Shown here: positions 11,002-20,519 of the stretch, in pieces
Numbering within the stretch: the first letter of the stretch is position 1
Layout of the letters: every line of letters begins with the position of its first letter
Assembly: GCA_905221605.1 (NCBI GenBank)
Contig: CAJNDS010002677.1
Span: forward strand, 266,038 to 319,130
Source of the DNA: Symbiodinium natans
Taxonomy: Eukaryota; Sar; Dinophyceae; Suessiales; Symbiodiniaceae
Direction: 5' to 3'
DNA length: 53,093 nucleotides
Notes under the pieces: generated by a model
Told to the model about the DNA's origin: nothing
Database searches by the model: none
What the model saw: only the letters and a program-made list of their open reading frames with translations
Position numbers and translations under genes: made by a program

Positions 11002-11299
11002 TGTGAAGTCGACCAGTCACTGGTCTTGCACAAGCAATGCAAACGCAGGCTGGCCACGCTGTTTTACGACTTCGCGGGATCACCAGCTCTGAGGCGCCCT
11101 ACGGCCGAGCGTCCGGTCGGACCGCTCTGCAACCTAAAAGCTACAGAACGAAACTACCGAGCACAACGGCTACAAGACTATCTCGTACTTGAGCCAAAAT
11201 TGGCAATCAACTGAATTGCAAAACTGTACATGCTAAGTGAAAGCAAACTACCGCACTGCAGCTGAGCACATGATGCATGTGTGCTGTGACCTTCTCACA
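11002..11299 (-). repeat. 5' LTR (right copy)
   Basis: 298 bp from TGTGAAG to TCTCACA, pairing with 7,885-8,184. For a minus-strand gag this is the promoter-bearing LTR. The bases just inside (minus strand AGGCTGTTCTGGG) show no primer-binding site that I recognise. Confidence 0.82.
11188..11204 (-). promoter_or_regulatory. Spliced-leader-like sequence in right LTR
   Basis: The gag-sense strand reads GCCAATTTTGGCTCAAG, one inserted A away from the DinoSL 3' part GCCATTTTGGCTCAAG. It lies 95 nt into the 5' LTR and is followed by TACGAG. The left LTR has the same site with two more bases. Confidence 0.45.
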
Positions 11300-11515
11300 A
11301 TATGTTATATATTATATAATATATAATATATATTATATATTATATATTATATATTATATATTATATATTATATATTATATATTACATATTCTATATCATA
11401 TAGTATATTATATATTATGTATGGTATATTATATGTTATATGTTATATGTTATATGTTATATATTATATATTATATGTTGCATATCGCATATTATATCTT
11501 GTATATATTTTATAC
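11300..11515. repeat. ATATT microsatellite
   Basis: Long TATATTATA simple repeat starting at the end of the right LTR. Short open frames in it are rich in Tyr/Ile and are artefacts. Confidence 0.85.
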
Positions 11516-12198
11516 ACAAAATTGTGTATTCAGAAGGGCCTGCCATGGCGCTTCTAAACATTGCACTATATGTATATATGTATACATCAGTGCAGATATG
11601 GATATGGTGGCCCCCGCAACGTCACTTGTGGCGGTTCCCGTCGTCGCTTTTGGCGGTTGAGCTTGCCGAATTCACTTGCTCGGCTTTCCATCCACGCAAA
11701 GCCTCGCCAGGTGGTCTGTAGGTCTGTGGTCTTTTCTGCTTCGGCGTGTATGTGCTTCAGTCCCCTCGAGATTTGAGATTAAGAGGTTTGTGCCAATGAC
11801 TGTTCATGTCTGCGAAATCCCCAACCGAAAGATTGCCTGGAAGCCGACTTGAACCATCAATGCGCCTGCAGCTTCCATCCTGCACCCGAAAGTTTGAACC
11901 CCAGACCGGCCAGTTTGATAGCTTCAAAGAAGCACCCCCTGATCCCCCTCAACAAGGCAATCAGCGCCTCTTCGAAGATGCGCACAATGCCATTATACTT
12001 GGAGCAGAGTGGGCCTCCATCCCTCGCTTGGAACGGTGCGAGGGGTCAGGGTGTGCAGGGCTGGCATGGTAAACTGTAGGTTTACATGCTCATATACTTT
12101 ATAGGGCCTGTATGGGGTGAAAGCAAGTTAAAGCTACACTTCATGGTCAGAGCCCCCAGGCGAGGGTGTGATTTGGATGCATGTTCTGAAGCCCGAAG
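11516..12198. other. No recognised gene
   Basis: Intron-like DNA between gene B exons. Open frames at 11,806-12,079 are Pro/Ser-rich without motifs. Confidence 0.35.
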
Positions 12199-12244
12199 GT
12201 TGTGCACGATGCATCAGATGAGTGAAGTCACCTACTACTACCAG
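12199..12244 (+). CDS. Gene B candidate exon 5
   Basis: A small frame, LCTMHQMSEVTYYYQ, between an AG acceptor (CCCGAAG) and a GT donor (CAG then GTGGGC). The C-x(3)-Q/E-M pattern and following helix resemble the SNICLIRIM and SNICVVYEM segments of gene A and of the gene B exon near 18.2 kb. It is too short to be certain. Confidence 0.42.
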
Positions 12245-12942
12245 GTGGGCTTTGGAGTGGTAGAATCTCCGGAATCACAAGCTTGTCAGCTCTGCACGAA
12301 AATCAAGTCCCCACCTTAGCCCAGCAAATGCCGCCAAGCAAGTTTTTCCGTCGAGGCATTTCGCGGTCCTGTGCGGGCAATGCTCAGCGTTTACGTGGCA
12401 GATTCGATGGCATTGGCTGCCCACCTTTAAACTTGGAGTCACTTTGCAATGGTTGTCAGGCGCTTACGATGCGGGGGGTAGGGGTGGTGGTGCATGTGGT
12501 GCATGGATATTTTGCTTTGAGCTCAGTTATGCGTTGTCCGGGTGATCTACAGGTCCTGGTTGGGACTTTGTGCCAACACCAGCTCCATAAATATGAAGAC
12601 CGTGATGCAGTCACAACTGCCTCTTGCAGCTCACAATTGTTATACAAAATCGTTCGGCATCGTGCTAGGCTGTAAGTACTAAGGCGGCAGCCGGTCAGAA
12701 CCAAGTGCGTAGATGCATTAGCCACAACTTGGGTATTTCTAAGGTGGTATCATCAAACGCAGGGTCGCACCGCAAAACCAGCAAAGATGTTGCTGCCCAC
12801 TGGGCAACAGTACATTTGTGATCAAGCACTGGCTGACCTCCAAAGGTTGATGATGCCATGTCTAGCTCGAGACTTCGTACGAAGGGAATGAGTTGACAGT
12901 GACAGTAATGCCTTCAGGGTTTCCGAGTTCAAAGGGTCTAAG

Positions 12943-13017
12943 GGAGATGTTGAGGCTGCTTCTTCTGCGAGAAACATGTCTGCACTCGCAGAGCCACTCG
13001 CAGAGGCGTGGGGACAT
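12943..13017 (+). CDS. Gene B candidate exon 6
   Basis: A 25-codon frame, GDVEAASSARNMSALAEP, then LAEAWGH. It lies between the acceptor CTAAG and a GT donor after CAT, phase 0 at both ends. The helix and the final W fit a PilJ-type bundle and the frame keeps phase with the other proposed exons. No direct counterpart in gene A was found. Confidence 0.38.
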
Positions 13018-13695
13018 GTGACACATGATCTTGTCCAGACACCCAGCTCTTCAACCCGTTTGCCTCCCGCAGCTCCCAGTCAAGAATCCTTGAAACCGAC
13101 CAAGCAAATGGAACCTGCAGGAGGCATGCGGCGAGAGCCCGTGGCATTTTTCATTCCCGGAAAGAATCCAAAACGCCATCGCAACAACACGTACTTTCAC
13201 AATTATTGGTCGTCAGTTGTCATGAGTCGTCAGGTTTAAGTATAGTTTAGTATGCTTGTCCTATAATAAATATGTAGAATGTACGGTTTTCGCTTGCAGT
13301 CGTTCATTAGCGCTTGTTAGCTTTTTATTTCGGTGTATTCATTCTGAGTACTTGTTCATTCGCATGTGTCATTATTTGTTCTTATTCTTGCTGTTATGTT
13401 TTTAGCTTTCTGCAAATTTTATGCTTCCCCAATAGTGAAAATTCGTAGCAATAGTTGTCGACCAGGGGCCCGCTTCATTATTATCACTCTTAACATCATT
13501 GTTATGATTGTTATTGTTATTACTGGTACCAAATAGCAACATTCCCCCCTTGCACGAGAAAAGCAGTAGCAAAGTTGTTTCCAGACCTCCTTGGGTACAA
13601 CAAACCCATTTGTGCAAACGACAATGCTCGCATGCGCCCTGAAAGGCCATGAACGCCGCCGCGCAGTTGTGACTTCGGCTTAAAAGATGTTTCAA
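13018..13695. other. No recognised gene
   Basis: AT-richer intron-like DNA with TTATTGTTATT runs near 13,480-13,520. No motif-bearing frame. Confidence 0.35.
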
Positions 13696-13794
13696 TTGGG
13701 ATTCCCCCTTAAACTAAGAGCCCTTAATAGGGATTATCGTACCCCCTATTATGATCCCTATTAAGGACTGTTAGTATAAGGGGCAGCATCCCAA
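13696..13794. repeat. MITE-like foldback, 99 bp
   Basis: A long imperfect inverted repeat from TTGGGATT to ATCCCAA. The inner arms are perfect over 13 bp (CCTTAATAGGGAT at 13,722-13,734; ATCCCTATTAAGG at 13,754-13,766) around a 19-nt loop. The outer arms pair over roughly 30 bp more with a few gaps. No coding capacity and no clear target duplication. Confidence 0.75.
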
Positions 13795-13799
13795 AGTCC

Positions 13800-15500
13800 C
13801 AAAGTTTCAAGGTAGACCGCAAGCAAGTTAAACTCGAAGAATGGAGGTGTGTTTGTTTTTTTTGGCTCGCAGCCAGGTATGCGCATGATCCGGGAGCGTG
13901 TACTCCCCGTGAGCAAATGACATCCAGTACCTGGACTTTGATTACAGATAACATCTCAGTTTTTGGTGTGCTGGGAATGTTCGTTTGGATGCGAGACAAA
14001 AAGCAGAAGGTCGATGCACCATAGTGAGTATTGACGTTTGGGGTTTTGAAAGGTAGAAGGACCACCCGTGATTGAGCGATGCATGGGTTGTTTCAGCTCG
14101 GGTCCGGGTGCAATGAGAGTAATGAGTAGTTACCCCACCAAAGGCGACTGGTGGAATCTCATGAAGAACTTGGCGTCGCTGCAGCAGCGAGGTCAAGAGG
14201 CGCGCGAAGTAGGATGAAGTTGGACTGAAGAGATACAAAGATGTTGCAAGTCTAAACGCGTGCAGCAGGCAAGTCGGCGATGACGTTTAGCTAGGTTGCA
14301 CGCCTGAGCAATGCTCAAGAGTAAGCAGCACGAGCAAGTGCTCTCTCACTGCAACTTCACAGGCTTAGCCTGCGATCACCCAAACTCCTTTAATCTCTCT
14401 GATGGCATATTTGTTCCCCCCTTCTTTGTTTCGCTGGTTGTGTCTGACTTGCTTGTGTGTTTGCTTCGGGCCCAAGTTTGGTTCTCGGGCAGTGGCTTGT
14501 GCCCAGGATGATGTCAGCCGCCTGATGCTGTCAGCTAGCTAAAACGCCCTTTGCTGTGCGTGTCTGCATGCCTGCTTGCTTGATCTTCAGGGTTCGGTTC
14601 CGTGACCTGGGTTGAGACTGTGAGCTGACTGTGCAATCGAAGAACATGCGCTGAAAGGCAGATTTACTCTACCGTCCAGCCTTTCAATCCGCGCATTGGC
14701 ACTGCTCTCAAGAGTTGCGAATGATCGGTAGCATAGTTGTCGCAGGATACACATCTGGAAGCTCAGATAGACGTTTAATCCTCAGAGCGGAAATGTCCAA
14801 TTCGTTGGACTGCAGTGACGGCTCGCGATCTCGTGGCTCCTGGCTCGTTCCTCTTCCTAAAGAGGGAAAACTGAACGACTTCGATGTTCAGCTCTTGGTA
14901 TGAGCTGTGGCTCGCCACGGCTTGTTCACTTCTTTTCTTAAGGAAAGAAGCGCTGGTCTTCGTAGCAGTTCTGCCAGATTCTGTACTCTACTCCACTGCT
15001 AGTGCACATAACTCACAAAGACGAAGATCACGAGCTACCCCCCCCCTTCATGAAGCACCACAGCTTCTGGGGCTTTGTTCTTAAGTTCAACAACCTCCTC
15101 GACACCGGAGCTCCCAAACACCCGCCAAAAACGCAATACTTCCACGAGTACACTTGACGTCAGCACCAGCAGTCGACGCACCAAAGCGCCGCACAGGTCT
15201 ATCGCCTGTACATGCAGATTGCCGCACCATCCCTTGTGGAGCAAGGCTGGGAGTGGTTCTGATGCCGGGCTTCAGGTATCCGCCACGGCGCTCCTATGGC
15301 TTTCTGGTTTCCCTCAGATCTCCTTGCCGCGTGTTATTGCCTGAACTTGTGAGCCTGAATGAAGGTCTAGCAGGATAGCGTAGGAACATGTTTTGGATGC
15401 CTTTGAATATGGACATCTGTAGAACAGTAGAACACGTCTGACCATATCCTGCGAAACGTTGCTTACCCTTCGCCCTGCGTCGCTGGTCTCTCTGCAAGTT
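13800..15500. other. No recognised gene
   Basis: Mixed short frames on both strands without family motifs or repeats. Probably intronic to gene B. Confidence 0.35.
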
Positions 15501-15507
15501 TCCGCAG

Positions 15508-15565
15508 GCAAGGTGGACCTGGCAACGGCGGCGCCGGCCAGCATTCGTGAGACCAACGAGCTGAA
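15508..15565 (+). CDS. Possible gene B exon
   Basis: After the acceptor TTTCCGCAG a frame reads GKVDLATAAPASIRETNEL. Its Ala-rich helical character and the phrase PASIRETN look like the linker between PilJ helices. The 3' end is not defined. Confidence 0.22.
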
Positions 15566-16630
15566 CCTTTGCCCGCGCCGAGTAGCTTCGACACGGGCTG
15601 TCGGGAAATCTCCTTGCTAATCAGGCAGCTGACGGTTGAGGATGTTCAAGGAATTCAAGGACTTGTCAAGGACTCACGTTACAGTGGCGAAGTGGCAGAC
15701 CGAGATGCTGACCCCTGAAGCCTGAGTACTGAGGATCCAGGGATCCAGAGTCAAAGACATGCCTGCACCGCCCACGCAAGAGATTCTGTCGAGGCCTCGT
15801 GGCTGTGTTGTACTGGGCATTGGTTGAGGTATCTCTGCTGCTGCCTGTAGCCATAGGATAGCCACGGAGTTCTTTTAAACTTTGGCCAGTTTGTAAGATA
15901 TGACAGAAGAAAATCTTGGGTTCACCCATTGGTCGGGTTGTCCCCTTCCATATCTCAATCCGTTCGTACTGATTTCAAGGAATCGGTTGAGATGAGTCGT
16001 GAGAAAGCGGGGGATTGCAATTGCAGCAGAACCCCGAAATCCCGTGGCTCCTTTGAGAGGCGGGGTCAATTCAGGCTCACCTGGTCAGCCGTCTCTGCCT
16101 CTTTGGTCCCTCTTGAAATGTTGGTTCGGTAGTTTCACACAACATTTCACACTGATGCCCGCCTTCAGCGTGCTGTGGAGAAGAGCATGACAAGAGCACT
16201 TGGCCAGGCTCTTGTCCTTGTTGGATGTCTTGGCCAACCTTGCACCGATGCTCGGTGTGCTTTTCCCACAGTACTCTCGAAATGCGAATGCTGCACACCA
16301 GGCCTTGTGAGTTCGTGAGAAAGGCCACGGTACCAGAACCAAGGATTCTGGACGAAGCCCTGGCCATGGAGTTCGTGCCCGATCCCTGTGCAAAATAGAT
16401 GGGGGGAGTGGGCGAGGGGGTCAGGAGGAAAGCTCTCTAATTCCTGCAGCAATGGGCAGGGCCTTCAAGCACCCCGGTTAGCCTTTGCAGGCTGTGTATC
16501 AAATACAAATCTGGAGTTGAAGATGGCGACTTGTTGAGGGGAAGAAATGGGATGAGAGGATGGTCAGGTCTCATGCCGCTACATCGCAACACATTCTTCA
16601 AACATTGTCGTGACGACTCGCGGAGCCCAG

Positions 16631-16722
16631 GATTCCGATGTTGCCCGGGTGCACTACCTGAGCGAAGAGTTGTGGGCTTTTGTCTCGTCTCTGAAGCAGC
16701 TGGCCGGCATACTCCCCCCCAA
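16631..16722 (+). CDS. Possible gene B exon (terminal PilJ helix)
   Basis: After a GAGCCCAG acceptor the frame reads DSDVARVHYLSEELWAFVSS, then LKQLAGI. An E-L-W helix with this spacing is typical of the last helix of PilJ domains (compare AQWDAIEAVWPAY in gene A). The donor is unclear. Confidence 0.38.
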
Positions 16723-16859
16723 AAGAAACCTCCCAGCTCCTCCCCAGCTGCGGTGGCAAACTTCCAAACTTGAGGGGTTGGCAGTCGACTCAGCTACTCC
16801 CTGTGTCCTCGTGTGGCATTGCGAAGAAGAAACGGCAAGCCAGCGTATGTAAATGCAAC

Positions 16860-17840
16860 CATTATGTCACAAGGTTCCACCCTGCTGCGTCCCCAGTGCC
16901 TTTAGCGACATGTTGTGCTGCTGGATTTTGGTGCCTTCTTGTTCCTGATGACGGTCATTGCGGATTACTGGGGCATCGCCAGAATGGTTGCTTCTCTTGC
17001 TCTCCTCGTTACCCTTTTCCTCATGAGCCTGCTTCTGGGGGTTGCCGGAGAGCCTGCATCCCGTTCTGCCCTCGCCCAGGATGGATGTTCTGACCGAAGC
17101 CACAACAGTGACGGACGAGAAAATAGGCCGAGACCTTCCTATCCATGACGGTCGTGCGCGCACATGAGCTTTGTAGCACCTGTTTGCAGATGTTGGGCTG
17201 AAGGGCGTGGGGGGGGGAGAAAGGATAGCTGCGATCCGCCAGCCAAAGTGAGACGTCAACTCTTTCAGTCTTGACCCATCTTGCCAGGTCTCGTCGCGGT
17301 GGCCAGCGAGCAGATTTCTCTGATCCACCGGCTGCTTGGCATTCTCGCTGCGTGCGGAACTGCGGATCGAGCATGTCTACCATTATGATTCTTGCCGGAT
17401 CCTGCAATGCGCGAGTTCGCACATATGTGCATGAGCAAATGCAATAGCTGGGTATATGGTAGAGCTAGGCGAGTTGAGAGTTTTCATGTTTGCAGTGATT
17501 ATGGCTGCCTTTTCATTGTCCTAGCATTCTTCCGTGGACAGACGTCGCGCGTTGGCATGTTTGTCTGAATCAACCCGAAGCTCTAGAAAGTCTTCTGCCA
17601 AACTCACCTTTCACCCCCCAAAAAAACCTGGACGGAACCCTGCCGAGACCAACCGAACAGGATGCAGAGTGGGTACCAGCAAGGCACAACTCTCCAGGCC
17701 AAGCTTGTGGGCAACCTAGGGTTCAGAAACGAGAAGCAGAGAAGCAGGCCAGGCTCGTCGCGAGAAGTGTTTGCCAAGGGATGGATGTGGGCATCATGGC
17801 CCAGTCCACGTTGCAAGTGACAGCCCAGGCTCACCGCCGA
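16860..17840. other. No recognised gene
   Basis: A hydrophobic frame at 16,915-17,065 (FLFLMTVIADYW, LALLVTLFLM) has no supporting splice sites or homology within the window. Otherwise unassigned. Confidence 0.3.
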
Positions 17841-17845
17841 AGCCT

Positions 17846-18217
17846 ATGAAGCCGCTCGTGGCTACCATGTGGACGAGGCTGGGCTTGGATGTCGATCGAC
17901 ATTTGCAAGTTCTCTGCTGCTTGGGTTTGTATGCCGTGTTTTGTGCCGAAGCTCGCTTTAAAAGTTTTTCTGAAGAGCAGGCACGGCTGAAATTGAACGA
18001 GACCATAGCATCTTTCCACCTGACGCACAAGGACTCCTGGCAGATCCCTCTTGTCGACCCAGCCCGTGTCATGCTCGAAAGGTTGCATGCAGGCATGATG
18101 GCACGGCAGGGTCCACAAGTTTGCAAGCGAACCAAGGAAATCCTCTTGGGAGCTCCGGCCAACTCAAAACACACCGCCTTGCGCAGAGTGTCAAACATAT
18201 GCGTGGTCTATGAGATG
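17846..18217 (+). CDS. Gene B or paralogue: PilJ-like exon(s) with SNIC motif
   Basis: The frame carries NETIASFHLTHKD and, about 35 codons on, ALRRVSNICVVYEM. Both align in order with gene A (NQTVKEFHQSHKD and SLKRVSNICLIRIM), so this is the same protein region. Between them an inner intron of 105 nt can be removed (18,032-18,136; GA donor CAAG/GACT, acceptor CCAAG/GAAA), giving THKEILLGAP against SHKDLMLGAS in gene A. The length is a multiple of three, so the frame stays open either way. The ATGs at 17,846 and 17,867 and the hydrophobic stretch after them could be a separate start with signal peptide, or intron read-through if this is an internal exon of gene B. The 3' boundary lies just after GAGATG. 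Confidence 0.55.
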
Positions 18218-18299
18218 CTTGGCGACAGTTTGGGTTGGGGGCTGATGTTGAGCCCCAACCGCCCCCCAACTGAGTCTCATCCTCCACAAAAAGGCCCCA

Positions 18300-18385
18300 A
18301 GAAAGAAGGAAGAAAGAAAGAAACATGAAAAAGGGAAGAAGAAAGATCAGAAAAGTACGCGAGAGAGAGAGAGAGAGAGAGTAGC
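18300..18385. repeat. GA-rich microsatellite
   Basis: GAAAGAAAGAA runs followed by a perfect (GA)n stretch near 18,361-18,380. Similar GA runs recur at 18,525-18,545 and 21,782-21,802. Confidence 0.8.
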
Positions 18386-18554
18386 AGCAGGGACAACAGT
18401 AGACAGCTAGATGGTGCATCTTTACTACCCATGGAAACGGAGATCCCCCGCATTCCCTCATGCCCGGCAGCACATGCAGAATGAGACACAGAAGACAGAA
18501 ACCGCAAACGCCCATCAAGAAAGAACGAGAGAGAGAGCGAGGGAAGAGTGGAAA

Positions 18555-18571
18555 AGCCATTTTGGCTCAAG
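18555..18571 (+). other. Relic dinoflagellate spliced leader (DinoSL)
   Basis: AGCCATTTTGGCTCAAG is identical to the last 17 nt of the conserved 22-nt leader trans-spliced to dinoflagellate mRNAs. The 5' CCGT is not conserved here (GAAA instead). No SL RNA gene features follow. It lies 393 nt upstream of the LINE ATG in the same orientation. DinoSL relics in genomic DNA are known to mark reverse-transcribed mRNAs. Confidence 0.75.
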
Positions 18572-18963
18572 GGAGCGGCTCGAGCCCCAGCCCCAGTGTC
18601 CGGGGGCAAACACAGACTGAGAGACCGCTGAGAGTAGGGGGAGCCTGAGAGCTGAAACTTTCCCCCAGCGCCATCGCCGCGATCCGAGCGCTTCTACCAG
18701 CTTGCAGCCCTACACGACCTCGAGCCGGGGGTCCTGACCTTTGACTTCGGTGGCCTCGGAGCACAAGGGTGACCGCAGCTGGCCTAGATTGTCCACTACC
18801 ACCGCTGAGGCGTGCGGGGGAGTCTGCGCACCGCTTTGTGACGGGGGTCGGCGGCCTACGCGAGGGGTACACCAACGCAACGGAGGGGCACTTTCGAATC
18901 CTCGCCAGGGAGTATAACACCTCAGGGGGCGTGACTTGGGCAGCGACACCGTGGACAAAAACC

Positions 18964-20003
18964 ATGTCTGGTGGAGGAGTGGGGGACATGTCGTTGTCGC
19001 CGGCTAAGCGAAAGGTAGCGGACGCTGGTGTGGATGAGCAAGGGGGGGTCTCGCTTGCAGCGCTTCAGGCAGAACTCCGAGCCACACCATCAGCACCATC
19101 AGGGGGGACCTGCAGCAAGCTGTTGGCGGGATCCAGCGTGAAATGGTGGATAGGATCGCCACAGTCGAGACGGAGGTCACCAAGCAACTGAAGACCACGC
19201 TCCAGCTCCTGCAGGAGCTCACCATGAAGCAGGACAAGCACAAGGAGGGGCTGGACAAGCTCGATGAGGGGCAGCATGTTTTGGAGGAGAAGGTTGGGAC
19301 GATGAGCGTGCAGTACAAAGACCTCGTCGAGCGGGTGGAGAAACTTGAAAGCAAAGGATTCCAAGGGAGGCTGTCGGCCCAAAGCACGACGACCACTGAG
19401 CCGGACGGCCTGGGGGGCAAACGAGTCCCTGCTCTGATAGTGGGAGGCTGGAATGATGACACACCAGCGGGGGAAGTGATCGAGAAAGCTACCCGAGCCC
19501 TGCAACAACTCCAAGTGGATCTGGACTACCACAGCATGTTCGTGCCCGGGGTCCGACGTGGTTTTGGGCTGATTCCTTTGAAGGGCGCGAGGGAGGGGGA
19601 GAATGAGGAGGACTACAGGCAACGCATCCAGGGGGCGGTCACCAAAATCCGCAATGCGAAGCTGCAGACGGGGCACACCCGAGAGGACACGGGCCAACCC
19701 CGCTACATGTTCCTCGCGGTCTCGCAGCCTCCAGAGCGAAGACGCCGGGCCAAGCTTGCGGCCAAGGTCAAACGATGCGTATTGGAGCTCGGCGGGGAGC
19801 ACGGGCGCTTGGAGGTCGAATTCGCCACCGGCACAGTCTGGTACCGGAGGCTTCGCGTATCCTCAGCCTCGATGCCCATGAAGGACGGAGCCGTGGCAGC
19901 TGGAGGAGGATGGGTGGATGTTGCGCTGATGGCTAGGGGGCTGAAGCTCACGCAAGATGCGGTCAAGCAGCAGTGGGAGGGGCTGGCCAGCAGCCTCAAG
20001 TGA
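18964..20003 (+). pseudogene. LINE ORF1-like protein, one frameshift
   Basis: It starts MSGGGVGDMSLSPAKRKVAD at 18,964. A frameshift near 19,105 moves to the frame carrying a coiled coil (VDRIATVETEVTKQLKTTL, LDEGQHVLEEKVGTM, LVERVEKLE) at about 19,143-19,350. An RRM-like region follows (ALIVGGWNDDTPAGEVIEKA; FVPGVRRGFGLIPL; a K/R-rich helix), ending in TGA at 20,001. Coiled coil plus RNA-binding fold is the layout of LINE ORF1 proteins, which coat the element RNA. Because endonuclease frames follow directly, it may be the N-terminal part of a single polyprotein. Assignment is by layout and context. Confidence 0.55.
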
Positions 20004-20030
20004 GAAACAGGACGGGCCGCCAAGAGCCGG

Positions 20031-20516
20031 TTTCACCTCAAAGTTGGGGACAATGGCGCCCGACTTGCGCTGAATTTTCTCGCCTGGAACACTGGGGGGG
20101 CCGGGGGTACCAAAATCCTCGACGTCCTCCAGATGCTCGTGGGGGAGACCTTGTTGCAATGCACGCTCTCCAAACCTATGGTCGTAGCCCTCCAAGAGGT
20201 TATCTGCGACACGGGGACCCATGTCGAGAGCTCGAAAGCTTGGACGCTTGTCATGGGCAAGACGGACACAGAGTGGAGAGGAGAAGGCATTGCGTGCACC
20301 ACCAAACACTACCACCACACACGCACAGAACCATGAAGGTGCGCTCACTGTGATTCTCTCTGGGGGAAATGTACCCACCGTACCGCTTGAAGCAGCAGTG
20401 CAAGCCGCCACGCCACGTGCTGACGTGGGGGTCATCTCGGCCCACCTCCCGCACCGCGCCACCTTGGAGCAGACCCAACCACTGCTGGTAGTGAAGCGGT
20501 GTCATGTCATGTAAGT
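20031..20516 (+). pseudogene. AP-endonuclease-like domain fragment of LINE
   Basis: The first frame gives ALNFLAWNTGG, PMVVALQEVICDT (candidate catalytic Glu) and WRGEGIACTTKHYHH. After a frameshift near 20,334 it continues GALTVILSGG and ADVGVISAHLPHRATLEQ. The order NT-G, LQE, GEGIA, S-H-LPH matches the exonuclease-endonuclease-phosphatase fold of LINE endonucleases, which nick target DNA. It then breaks off near 20,516. Confidence 0.6.
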
Positions 20517-20519
20517 TTG

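Larger units (their letters stand above)
7885..11299 (-). mobile_element. Gag-only LTR retrotransposon, minus strand
   Basis: A 3.4-kb element bounded by two alignable direct repeats of about 300 bp. Each repeat begins TGTGAAGTCGACC and ends TCTCACA or GCTCACA, giving the TG...CA ends and TGTGA/TCACA inverted tips typical of LTRs. Between them lies a frameshifted gag-like frame on the minus strand and no protease, integrase, reverse transcriptase or RNase H. A purine-rich stretch next to the left LTR fits a polypurine tract for minus-strand sense. No exact target duplication is visible; both flanks are AT microsatellite. It lies in the interval between gene B exons 4 and 5. The gag style (acidic/Pro-rich N-terminus, CCCH finger) recalls copia-like gags of dinoflagellates, but without pol the superfamily is uncertain. 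Confidence 0.8.
18555..20516 (+). mobile_element. Decayed LINE (non-LTR retrotransposon), 5' part
   Basis: 5' leader, ORF1 and part of an endonuclease-like domain, all plus strand and frameshifted. No reverse transcriptase motif was found downstream, so the 3' part is missing or beyond recognition. It lies between the gene B exons at 18.2 and 21.9 kb. GC-richness, especially G runs, sets it apart from the flanks. Confidence 0.6.

Noticed and set aside
16915-17065. A hydrophobic frame suggesting membrane helices.
   Set aside because: No splice sites, no similarity to the membrane helix of genes A and B, and no family motif.
19065-19802. A 245-codon minus-strand frame opposite the LINE ORF1.
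   Set aside because: It is a shadow of the plus-strand coiled-coil and RNA-binding frame, which has the coherent domain order.
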